Assembly: GCA_937923375.1 (NCBI GenBank)
Contig: CALAJG010000190.1
Location: 1 to 14,178, forward strand
Length of the DNA: 14,178 bases
Direction: 5' to 3'
Origin: an uncultured Leucothrix sp.
Lineage (GTDB): Bacteria > Pseudomonadota > Gammaproteobacteria > Thiotrichales > Thiotrichaceae
Position 1 is the first letter of the stretch. Each line of letters opens with the position of its first letter. The notes below the pieces were generated by a model. The model was not told where the DNA came from, did not search any database, and saw nothing but the letters and a program-made list of their open reading frames with translations. Positions 7,023 to 13,431 of the stretch are shown here, piece by piece. Both the position numbers and the translations under genes were made by a program.

Positions 7023-7763
7023 TTAATGAATATCTTTCCAGAACTCTTTCTTAAGCAAATACGCTAATACTAAGAGTACCAATAAGAATAAAAGCGTAAG
7101 GATACCATAAAAAGTACGGTGCAACTGCGCCGGCTCGCCAACATAAACAAGGAAGTTAGTGAGATCTTTTGCAACCTGATCATACTCACCCGCACTCATT
7201 TTGCCAGGTTTAACCAGCGTCAATGTATTAGTATCTTTATCGAGCGCTTGTAAACCCTGCAACTCTTGAAGAACGTGAGGCATACCAACGTTAGAGAAAT
7301 ACAGGTTGTTAACACCGAACGGACGACTATCATCCTGATAGAAGCCCTTAAGGTAGCTATATAACCAATCACCACCACCTCTGGCACGCGCAATAACCGT
7401 CAAATCTGGCGGAGCAATACCGAACCAACGAATCGCGTCTTTTTCACGCAATGCATTGACCATCAACGCGCCAGGTTTATGAATATTGTCATCATCATCA
7501 CGGGTAAAGATCAGCGGCTTAATATCGCCCTCTTCCATACCAAGATCGGCAGCCACGCGGTTGTAACGGCTAAACTCAAGTGAGTGACAACCCATGCAAA
7601 AATTCGCGTAGTATTTTGCACCACGTGCCAAACTTACCTTATCGCTAAGATCAACATCAGCATCCAGATTTGGCACACCGCTTGAAGCACTATAGGCAAC
7701 CGGCGCTACTGCAACACTAAAGAAAGCAGCCGCAAGTAGTAATTTCAATGAGTTAAATTTCAT
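7023..7763 (-). CDS. petC: cytochrome c1 of the bc1 complex
   Basis: This is the membrane-anchored c-type haem subunit of ubiquinol:cytochrome c oxidoreductase, which takes electrons from the Rieske centre and passes them to a soluble or anchored cytochrome c. Residues 1-26 are a Sec signal peptide. Haem c attaches at CMGCH (56-60), and the sixth ligand is likely Met161 in NVGMPH. WFGIAPPDLT (113-122) is a c1 hallmark. One C-terminal helix (about 216-236) followed by KKEFW anchors the protein with the haem domain in the periplasm. At 246 residues it is a normal-sized stand-alone c1 and not a b-c1 fusion. Its ATG overlaps the petB stop by four bases. The operon terminator follows 23 bases after the stop. 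Confidence 0.97.
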   Translation of the reverse strand: MKFNSLKLLLAAAFFSVAVAPVAYSASSGVPNLDADVDLSDKVSLARGAKYYANFCMGCHSLEFSRYNRVAADLGMEEGDIKPLIFTRDDDDNIHKPGALMVNALREKDAIRWFGIAPPDLTVIARARGGGDWLYSYLKGFYQDDSRPFGVNNLYFSNVGMPHVLQELQGLQALDKDTNTLTLVKPGKMSAGEYDQVAKDLTNFLVYVGEPAQLHRTFYGILTLLFLLVLLVLAYLLKKEFWKDIH

Positions 7764-9148
7764 CCTGTTACCCTCGTTGGAACTTCTTTCTCTCTGTTTG
7801 CACCACCAATGAAATGCGGTAGCAGTAATGTCGTTGCCAGATAAGCAATCGGCAGCAATAGCATCTGCCAGAACAGGCTGGCCTGGTTTTCAGTGAAGCT
7901 GCTGTCGTAGCGTAAGAAGTCCCAGAACAACACTGAAACCAGCAGAATAACGAACCACATCAGGTAATTCGCTTGCTGAGGACGACTGTGCACGTAAGTG
8001 ATCGCAAAGAACAGGAAGTAGATCTGAGTTCCTCTGGTACCAAGCTCTTTAAGTCCATCAGTAACCGCCATAACACCCAGCATACCCAAAACAATAAAGG
8101 TAACCGCAAACCAAGCCAGGTTGATTAGGTGTGCTTTGTTTCTGTAACGTACCGATTTGATTGGGTTCTTATCTAGCCATGGCAATACGAACAAGATAGC
8201 GATCGCCGCGAACATTGCCAGCGTTCCATACCATGGATCAGGTACAGCACGAAGGATCGTGTAGAACGGCGTAAAGTACCAAACCGGAGCAATGTGCTCA
8301 GGCGTCTTCAAGGCATTCGCAGGCTCGAAGTTTGCATGCTCAATAAAGTATCCACCGCCTTCAGGCATGAAGAATACAATGAAGAAGAACACAATAAAGA
8401 AGACCACGACGCCCACGATATCTTTAACTGTGTAGTAAGGGTGGAAAGGAATGCCATCTAACGGGATGCCCTTCTCATCTTTCAGTTTCTTGATTTCAAC
8501 GCCATCAGGGTTATTAGAACCCACTGCGTGCAATGCCACGATATGAACGAATACCAAACCCACCAAAATCAATGGTACTGCAACCACGTGGAATGCAAAG
8601 AAACGGTTAAGGGTAGGATCAGAGATTACAAAGTCACCGCGGATAGTCGTTGATACTACGTCTCCGATGAACGGAATGGTATTAAACAGGTTGATTATTA
8701 CCTGCGCACCCCAGAAAGACATTTGACCCCAAGGTAGCAAGTAGCCCATAAAGGCTTCTGCCATCAGCGCCAGATAAATCAGCATACCGATCAGCCAAAC
8801 TAACTCACGTGGTCCCTTAAAGGATCCATAAATGAGGGCCCTAAACATATGCAGATAGATTACGATGAAGAACATCGAAGCACCCGTGGAGTGCATATAA
8901 CGAATAAACCAACCACCCGGCACATCACGCATGATGTACTCCACCGAAGCAAATGCCATTTCGGCATCAGGTTTGTAGTGCATTGTTAAGAAAATGCCGG
9001 TTACGATCTGTAACACAAGACATAACAAAGCTAGTGAACCGAAGAAGTAGAAGAAATTAAAATTCTTCGGTGCGTAGTATTCTGCAATGTGCTTATTCCA
9101 CGTCTCTGTCAGTGGAAATCGCGCATCAACCCAATTAAGTAAACTCAT
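7760..9148 (-). CDS. petB: cytochrome b of the bc1 complex
   Basis: The 462-residue multi-pass membrane protein carries the two b haems and both quinone sites of the bc1 complex. Haem ligands are His86 and His100 in one helix (IRYMHSTGASMFFIVIYLH) and His187 and His202 in another (FFAFHVVAVPL to FVHIVALH), ahead of the conserved GSNNPDG. The Qo-site motif is PVWY (288-291) where mitochondria have PEWY; I believe this variant is common in gamma- and betaproteobacteria. After it come FTPFYTILRAVPD and several C-terminal helices. The length fits a full-length proteobacterial cytochrome b. The start codon shares one base with the petA stop (TAATG), and the stop overlaps petC, so petABC is translationally coupled. 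Confidence 0.97.
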   Translation of the reverse strand: MSLLNWVDARFPLTETWNKHIAEYYAPKNFNFFYFFGSLALLCLVLQIVTGIFLTMHYKPDAEMAFASVEYIMRDVPGGWFIRYMHSTGASMFFIVIYLHMFRALIYGSFKGPRELVWLIGMLIYLALMAEAFMGYLLPWGQMSFWGAQVIINLFNTIPFIGDVVSTTIRGDFVISDPTLNRFFAFHVVAVPLILVGLVFVHIVALHAVGSNNPDGVEIKKLKDEKGIPLDGIPFHPYYTVKDIVGVVVFFIVFFFIVFFMPEGGGYFIEHANFEPANALKTPEHIAPVWYFTPFYTILRAVPDPWYGTLAMFAAIAILFVLPWLDKNPIKSVRYRNKAHLINLAWFAVTFIVLGMLGVMAVTDGLKELGTRGTQIYFLFFAITYVHSRPQQANYLMWFVILLVSVLFWDFLRYDSSFTENQASLFWQMLLLPIAYLATTLLLPHFIGGANREKEVPTRVTG

Positions 9149-9741
9149 TATGCAGCCGCTCCATTTTCACCGATCAATAACATCGAATCGGAAACAAAGT
9201 AATAAGGAGGGATTTCCATATTGGTTCCCGCCGGCGCACCTTTAAACACTCTACCTGCAAGATCAAAACGTGATCCATGACATGGGCAGTAAAAGCCACC
9301 TTTCCAATCAGCGCCTAAATCAGCCGGAGCAACTTCTGGACGAAACTGAGGTGCACAGCCAAGGTGAGTACACTTTCCGAGCATGACCAAAAACTCTGCT
9401 TCGCGTGCTCGCGTCTCTTTGTCGACGTAGGTTGGCTGTAAAGAGTCAACCGAGGTCGGATCTTTCAGCTGGGGCACAATTTCAGGTAATTTTGCGAGCA
9501 TTTCGGGTGTTCTATTGACCACGAATACCACTTTACCCTGCCACTCGACGCTCATCATCGCGCCAACTTCAAGTTTGGAAATATCTACTTCAACGGGAGC
9601 ACCCGCCGCTAATGCACGCGCACTAGGGGTTAGAGAGCCTATAAAGGGTATTGCAATGGCACCAACGCCGACTGCACCAACAGCTGAGGTAGCACCAATA
9701 AGAAAGCGCCTGCGCTTCTTATCCACTCCTGTATCTGCCAT
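9148..9741 (-). CDS. petA: Rieske iron-sulfur subunit of the bc1 complex
   Basis: The 197-residue protein oxidises ubiquinol at the Qo site and shuttles the electron to cytochrome c1. The N-terminus has a Tat-type signal (KKRRRFLIG, 8-16) and a single hydrophobic anchor to about residue 36, normally left uncleaved. The [2Fe-2S] ligands are in CTHLGC (Cys124, His126, Cys129) and CPCHGS (Cys152, Cys154, His155); Cys129 and Cys154 would form the usual cluster-stabilising disulfide. GRVFKGAPA (163-171) supplies the proline-loop region. AAGGAG lies 9 bases before the ATG. It is the first gene of petABC and is preceded by 147 intergenic bases, so a promoter is expected there. Confidence 0.97.
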   Translation of the reverse strand: MADTGVDKKRRRFLIGATSAVGAVGVGAIAIPFIGSLTPSARALAAGAPVEVDISKLEVGAMMSVEWQGKVVFVVNRTPEMLAKLPEIVPQLKDPTSVDSLQPTYVDKETRAREAEFLVMLGKCTHLGCAPQFRPEVAPADLGADWKGGFYCPCHGSRFDLAGRVFKGAPAGTNMEIPPYYFVSDSMLLIGENGAAA

Positions 9742-9888
9742 TATGTGTAACTCCTTAAAACTAAAATCTATGTCGCGACAGTAATAAAAATCGGGCTATG
9801 GTCGCGTAACTTTATGTCAAGGTCAAGTCATAAGCCCCCACCAAAGGAGGCTAAAGTAACAAGCAGCTCAACTCTAGTCTGAATACTT
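9742..9888 (-). promoter_or_regulatory. petABC upstream region with possible promoter and palindrome
   Basis: These 147 bases lie between the diheme cytochrome gene and petA. On the minus strand a TTGACA at 9820-9815, directly after a similar TTGACC, could be a -35 box, though no good -10 lies at 16-18 bases. A perfect 10-base palindrome, TGTCGCGACA (9771-9780), lies nearer the start codon, and its GTCGCG core recurs at 9801-9806. This could be an operator in the leader. The promoter assignment is tentative. Confidence 0.35.
9833..9852 (-). terminator. stem-loop after the diheme cytochrome gene, weak terminator candidate
   Basis: Read on the minus strand, AGCCUCC pairs with GGGGGCU (7 bp, one U-G wobble) around a 6-base loop. 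No U-run follows, so intrinsic termination would be inefficient. It sits just before the possible petA -35 box, the usual place for an end of one unit before the next begins. Confidence 0.35.
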
Positions 9889-10818
9889 TTACTGGCTGTT
9901 AACGATCATATAATTCACAGCTTCTCTAACTGCCTGATCGCTTAGCGATGGATTGCCACCTTTGCCTGGCATAGCTCCTTTACCCTTAATCGCTGCAGTA
10001 TGGAGCGCAGCAATACCATGGGCAATTCTAGGTGCCCAAACGGCTTTATCACCAAACTTTGGAGAATTAGCAACGCCACTGTCGTGACAGGCAAAACAAG
10101 AGGATTTGTAGGTAGACTCCCCCAGTTCTGTAGCGGCTACAACCACCGGTTCCGCAGCAGCTTTCGCTTCTTTTTTAGCTTCAACCGCAGCAGCAGGTTT
10201 AACTTCTTCTTTTTTAACCACTGTCGCTGCCGACTTAGTGGCAACCGCTGCTACCACTTCTTTAGCTGGAGCTGCAGGAGTCGCTTCTTTTGTAACATCT
10301 GCCGCTGCAACTTCTTTAGCTGGCTCAGATTCAGTCGCATCTGCTTTTGGAGCCTCAGATGCTTCAGCAACTTCTACGCCGACCGTTTCCAGCATGTTTT
10401 TGATAGCCTCAGAAATTTCGTCATCACTCAGCGTCGCATCACCACCCCGAGGAGGCATACCGCCCTTACCTTTGATTGCACTAGCAACTACTGCATCATA
10501 ACCTCCAGCAAGACGCTTTTCCCAATCCGCTTTAGCCGAAGCGTCCAATTTTGGCGCACCTGCAAGGCCGATGGAGTGACAAACGTTACAATTTTTAGCA
10601 ACGATATCTTTTCCTGAACGAGGCGCACCCGCTTCTTCTGCAGGCTTAGCCAAGGCAACAGTACCTATAGGCTTAAGTGCAGCAGCCATAGTCGGGTCTA
10701 CTTTTGCCTCGTCCTTGCCTCCCTCATTTGGCGCAAACAACCAAAGTATGCCAATAAACGCCGCCGCTATTAGCTGAACCCAAAAGAACTTGGGTAATTT
10801 TTCATGAGAACCAGACAT
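9889..10818 (-). CDS. membrane-anchored diheme cytochrome c (two c5-like domains)
   Basis: The 309-residue protein has an N-terminal uncleaved membrane helix (about 10-29, after LPKF), which would hold it on the periplasmic face. Domain 1 carries CNVCH (77-81) and a likely Met ligand in GGMPPRGG (Met121). Domain 2 carries CFACH (241-245) and Met283 in GAMPGKGG. Both domains have the IKGKGxMP pattern of class I cytochrome c5. Between them lies a low-complexity Ala/Lys/Glu/Val linker (about 150-228), probably extended and flexible. GGAGG sits 5 bases before the ATG. The gene stands between the oxidase genes and petABC, so a role as a tethered electron wire from bc1 to cytochrome oxidase is attractive but inferred. 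It could also serve another oxidase. I do not assign a gene symbol. Confidence 0.9.
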   Translation of the reverse strand: MSGSHEKLPKFFWVQLIAAAFIGILWLFAPNEGGKDEAKVDPTMAAALKPIGTVALAKPAEEAGAPRSGKDIVAKNCNVCHSIGLAGAPKLDASAKADWEKRLAGGYDAVVASAIKGKGGMPPRGGDATLSDDEISEAIKNMLETVGVEVAEASEAPKADATESEPAKEVAAADVTKEATPAAPAKEVVAAVATKSAATVVKKEEVKPAAAVEAKKEAKAAAEPVVVAATELGESTYKSSCFACHDSGVANSPKFGDKAVWAPRIAHGIAALHTAAIKGKGAMPGKGGNPSLSDQAVREAVNYMIVNSQ

Positions 10819-10871
10819 GGTTGCCTCCAGTTATATAAATCTAAAATTTAGTATGTAAAAACGTGTAGTGA

Positions 10872-11567
10872 TTATCTCATCTCACGCTTTGTGTTTAATT
10901 TAAAAAATAAAAACAATGTTATCAGTGCCATCAAAAACCATTGAAGTGCATAGCCATTGTGTTTTTCAATTTTGCCAAAGTACGGCTTCCATTCTCTGAC
11001 ATAACCGTATTTTTCATCTGGTGAGAGTTCAATCATCACCGGTAATATTTCTAAACCTAACTCTGATGCAAACACATCAGGCTCAAACGCTTGAAACACA
11101 TGGGGGTAATCAGCACCCTTTTGATCCAAGCGATCGGCTAATTGTATGGTATTGGAGGGGTTTTTAATCACTCCTGAAATTGTAATTCTTTCAGCCTCAA
11201 CAGAGGTATCAGGCACTAAGTCTCGCCTACCCAACATTTGAACCCAACCGCGATTGACCATTACCCCGGTATCTGTTCCTTCCAGAATAAATGGCGTTAG
11301 CACATGATAACCAGGCCTACCTTGGTGAGTTTTATTATCCCAAAGGTATTGACGCTTATTATCAAACCGCCCTTCCATCGTTGCTGGACGATAAACTTCC
11401 GCTATTAAATCCTCACTTATTGAATTATTCAGTGAGAGCGGTGTTTTATACGTCGCTGCATTAACGTTTGTTTCAATTTGACGCTTCTCTTCAGCTCGGT
11501 CTAACTGCCAAAACCCAAGAGAAATCAATGTAGGGAAAACCACTAAAAAGGCCAACGTAGGAATCAA
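10872..11567 (-). CDS. SURF1-family cytochrome oxidase assembly protein
   Basis: The protein has the SURF1 pattern: an N-terminal membrane helix, LGFWQLDRAEEKRQ (about 17-30), a periplasmic domain with MEGRFDNKRQYLWDN, GRPGYHVLTPF and GVMVNRGWV motifs, and a C-terminal helix (NGYALQWFLMALITLFLFF). SURF1 proteins help insert haem a into subunit I of aa3 oxidases, in line with the neighbours coxA, ctaG and coxC. The given start is TTG, the only NTG codon in the 5' part of this frame, giving 231 residues, but no ribosome-binding site precedes it. The open frame continues upstream through GRYEFKPA, which looks like the short basic N-terminus of other SURF1 proteins. An ATA at 11600, overlapping the upstream stop, would give 242 residues. 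The function is firm; the start is not. Confidence 0.88.
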   Translation of the reverse strand: MIPTLAFLVVFPTLISLGFWQLDRAEEKRQIETNVNAATYKTPLSLNNSISEDLIAEVYRPATMEGRFDNKRQYLWDNKTHQGRPGYHVLTPFILEGTDTGVMVNRGWVQMLGRRDLVPDTSVEAERITISGVIKNPSNTIQLADRLDQKGADYPHVFQAFEPDVFASELGLEILPVMIELSPDEKYGYVREWKPYFGKIEKHNGYALQWFLMALITLFLFFKLNTKREMR

Positions 11568-11596
11568 CGCAGGCTTAAATTCGTAGCGCCCTAATT

Positions 11597-11812
11597 TTAT
11601 TCCGTTGATCCGATTACACCATCAGGCTGAATCCAGCCCATCCAATATGAAAACATTATAAAAGCAAACAGTGCAATCGATGCAGCGATTCGCTTGGCTA
11701 AAGATTTCATCATCCGTTGAGAGCCCGGCTCATCATTCATCATGTAATAAAGGGCTGACCCTAGACTATAGAGAATAAATAAGAAGAAACCGGTAACAAT
11801 GATTTTAATCAA
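11597..11812 (-). CDS. DUF2909-family twin-helix membrane protein
   Basis: A small protein of 71 residues if it starts at TTG 11812, where it reads MIKIIVTGFFLFILYSLG. It has two membrane helices flanking a loop of YYMMNDEPGSQRMMKSLAKRIA and ends MGWIQPDG, the pattern I recognise from DUF2909 proteins found beside cox genes in pseudomonads. No ATG or GTG is available in the right place. A TTG ten codons further upstream (11842) lies inside a strong hairpin and would add a non-homologous stretch, so I reject it; AGAGAG precedes the chosen start. Its molecular role is not established. Position between coxC and SURF1 suggests a part in oxidase assembly or stability. Confidence 0.8.
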   Translation of the reverse strand: MIKIIVTGFFLFILYSLGSALYYMMNDEPGSQRMMKSLAKRIAASIALFAFIMFSYWMGWIQPDGVIGSTE

Positions 11813-11834
11813 AACGTACTCTCTACCCAGATTG

Positions 11835-11862
11835 AATACCAAGCCACTTCTGGCTTGGTATT
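11835..11862 (-). terminator. perfect intercistronic hairpin after coxC
   Basis: AATACCAAGCCA (11835-11846) and TGGCTTGGTATT (11851-11862) are exact reverse complements: a 12-bp stem with a 4-base loop. It begins 9 bases after the coxC stop and ends 22 bases before the DUF2909 start. No U-run follows on the minus strand, so it may be a partial terminator, or an RNA-stability element that lowers expression of the downstream assembly genes relative to oxidase subunits. Confidence 0.6.
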
Positions 11863-11871
11863 ATCAAGTGT

Positions 11872-12750
11872 CTAAACTAACCAGTAAACGTAGATAAACA
11901 AGCCCAACCAAACCACGTCAACAAAGTGCCAGTACCAAGCCACTGCTTCAAATGCAAAGTGGTTATCAGGGGTGAAATGTCCACGAATGATACGCATTAA
12001 GATACAGATCAACATAACGGTACCTAGCGTCACGTGAAAACCATGGAACCCCGTCAGCAAGAAGAAAGTACTTCCATAAACCCCTGAAGTCATCTTTAGG
12101 TTTAAGTCACCGTAAGCGTGTGCATACTCATAAGCCTGGAAGCCAAGGAAGATAACACCCAGTGTGATGGTGGCAACCATTCCATAAATCATGTGATCGC
12201 GTTTTTTGTTGTAAAGTGCCCAATGAGCCCAAGTCAATGTCGCGCCACTGGCTAGTAGTAGCATCGTATTGATGGCTGGTATACCCCAAGCATGTACCAG
12301 CGCCTTAGGCACGGCGAACGTCTCAGGGTTTGGCATATTCACTAGCGGCCAACTCGCACTAAACTCTGGCCAGAGCAGCTTCCCTGTCCACATATTGTTG
12401 CCTTCACCAGCCAACCAAGGGATAGAAAACTCACGCGCATAGAACATGGCACCGAAAAACGCTGCGAAGAACATTACCTCAGAGAAAATAAACCATCCCA
12501 TTCCAATACGGAAAGACTTGCCCACCTGCTGGTTGTAGTAGCCACCTTCGCTTTCGCTAACGACCTGCCCCATCCAGCCAAATACCATGAAGACAACAAT
12601 CACTAAACCAAGTACAGCAAGTCCTGCACCCAAACCACTCCCGTGAAGCGAACTTGCAAAACCGCCTAACAGAAAGGCCATGCCTATCGAACCAAGGATC
12701 GGCCAATAGCTCCCCTCCGGCACGTAATATTGATCTTTAGAGTGCTGCAT
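11872..12750 (-). CDS. coxC: cytochrome c oxidase subunit III
   Basis: The 292-residue protein is the seven-helix subunit III of an aa3-type cytochrome c oxidase. Hallmarks are the HSKDQYYVPEGSYWPILGS opening, the FIFSEVMFFAAFFGAMFYAR helix with the conserved Glu, ALVHAWGIPAINTMLLLASG, the YEYAHAYGDL loop, STFFLLTGFHGFHVTLGT, and the closing AVAWYWHFVDVVWLGLFIYVYW. Subunit III stabilises the oxidase core and its proton uptake. The length exceeds compact forms (about 260) because of an extended loop around WLAGEGNNMWTGKLLWPEF (113-131), common in gammaproteobacterial versions. AGGAG lies 6 bases before the ATG. It follows ctaG by 35 bases. Confidence 0.97.
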   Translation of the reverse strand: MQHSKDQYYVPEGSYWPILGSIGMAFLLGGFASSLHGSGLGAGLAVLGLVIVVFMVFGWMGQVVSESEGGYYNQQVGKSFRIGMGWFIFSEVMFFAAFFGAMFYAREFSIPWLAGEGNNMWTGKLLWPEFSASWPLVNMPNPETFAVPKALVHAWGIPAINTMLLLASGATLTWAHWALYNKKRDHMIYGMVATITLGVIFLGFQAYEYAHAYGDLNLKMTSGVYGSTFFLLTGFHGFHVTLGTVMLICILMRIIRGHFTPDNHFAFEAVAWYWHFVDVVWLGLFIYVYWLV

Positions 12751-12785
12751 TGAAATCTCCTACATTTCTAGATGTCTTGTTGTAC

Positions 12786-13322
12786 TCAAGCATCAGGTTT
12801 AATTCTAAAAAAGTTATAAGAAAGCGTGACGTTCTGGACATTTTTGTCCAGTGACGGTTCGACTACGAAACGAACGGGCATTTCAACCGGTTCTTTTGAA
12901 GCGAACTCCTGACGCGTAAAGCAAAAACATTCCAATTTTTTAAAGTGAGTCGCTGCCTGATACGGCGCGATACTCGGTGTTGCTTGACCAACTACCACAT
13001 CATCGGAACGGTTTTCAGCAAGATAATTCATGGTGTAAACCTTACCGGGAACGACTTCCATGCTACTGACTTCTGGTCGGAAATTAACAGGAAAACCTGA
13101 TGCAACAACGGCTGAAAAAGTCACCGAGACTAGTCTGGATTCATCCACCTCATAGCTGCTGCGAACTTCCTGATAACTCTCGTCAGTGGTGCGTCCGTTA
13201 AACCCTGTGATATCACAAAGAATGTCATACAGAGGCACTAGCGCAAATGCGAAACCAAACATAAGCACAGGAGCACAGACCAGTTTGATCCAAAAGCTTT
13301 TAGTGATCGGTTGTTTCATCAT
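12786..13322 (-). CDS. ctaG: cytochrome c oxidase copper-insertion protein CtaG/Cox11
   Basis: The 178-residue protein has one N-terminal membrane helix (about 13-33) followed by a periplasmic immunoglobulin-like domain. The copper-binding pair lies in ECFCF (Cys132, Cys134), and the conserved LYDILCDITGFNGRT (31-45) supplies the third Cys of the family (Cys36). FPVNFRP, ENRSDDVVVGQATPSIAP and the C-terminal VTLSYNFF are also typical. Cox11 delivers copper to the CuB site of subunit I. The first of two Met codons (13322) overlaps the preceding small gene's TGA by four bases and is preferred. It sits in the standard place between coxA and coxC. Confidence 0.96.
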   Translation of the reverse strand: MMKQPITKSFWIKLVCAPVLMFGFAFALVPLYDILCDITGFNGRTTDESYQEVRSSYEVDESRLVSVTFSAVVASGFPVNFRPEVSSMEVVPGKVYTMNYLAENRSDDVVVGQATPSIAPYQAATHFKKLECFCFTRQEFASKEPVEMPVRFVVEPSLDKNVQNVTLSYNFFRIKPDA

Positions 13323-13426
13323 TTTCCTGACAATATTAACGTCATTGCAAAAATGCCAATGGCAACAGCTGCTACGATAGCGGCTGTTACCATTGCCCCA
13401 CGTTGCTTTCGCTTCGTGTCTGTCAT
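13319..13426 (-). CDS. 35-residue membrane protein between coxA and ctaG
   Basis: A short frame starts at ATG 13426, five bases after the coxA stop, and ends with a TGA that overlaps the ctaG start. The protein reads MTDTKRKQRGAMVTAAIVAA and then VAIGIFAMTLILSGK: a basic cytosolic N-terminus followed by one hydrophobic helix (about 12-32). Proteins of this size and pattern occur at this position in pseudomonad cox clusters, annotated as a cytochrome oxidase small assembly protein. The overlap, hydrophobic profile and position all support a real gene. Its exact role is unknown. Confidence 0.8.
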   Translation of the reverse strand: MTDTKRKQRGAMVTAAIVAAVAIGIFAMTLILSGK

Positions 13427-13431
13427 ATCAA

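Noticed and set aside
8276..8287. PVWY instead of PEWY at the cytochrome b Qo site
   Set aside because: It looks striking beside mitochondrial sequences, but I believe PVWY is normal in gamma- and betaproteobacterial cytochrome b, so it is not an anomaly.
10000..10617. Long plus-strand open frame (205 codons) opposite the diheme cytochrome gene
   Set aside because: It mirrors the repetitive Ala/Lys/Glu linker codons. The product is a Cys/Phe/Arg/Ser-rich low-complexity string with no homologous look, while the minus frame has two haem motifs.
10830..10859. Promoter-like TTTACA / TATAAC pair, 18 bases apart, before the diheme cytochrome gene
   Set aside because: The expected transcription start would fall in the ribosome-binding site, leaving almost no leader, and the area is simply AT-rich. 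It might act as a promoter of short-leader transcripts, but I cannot support it.
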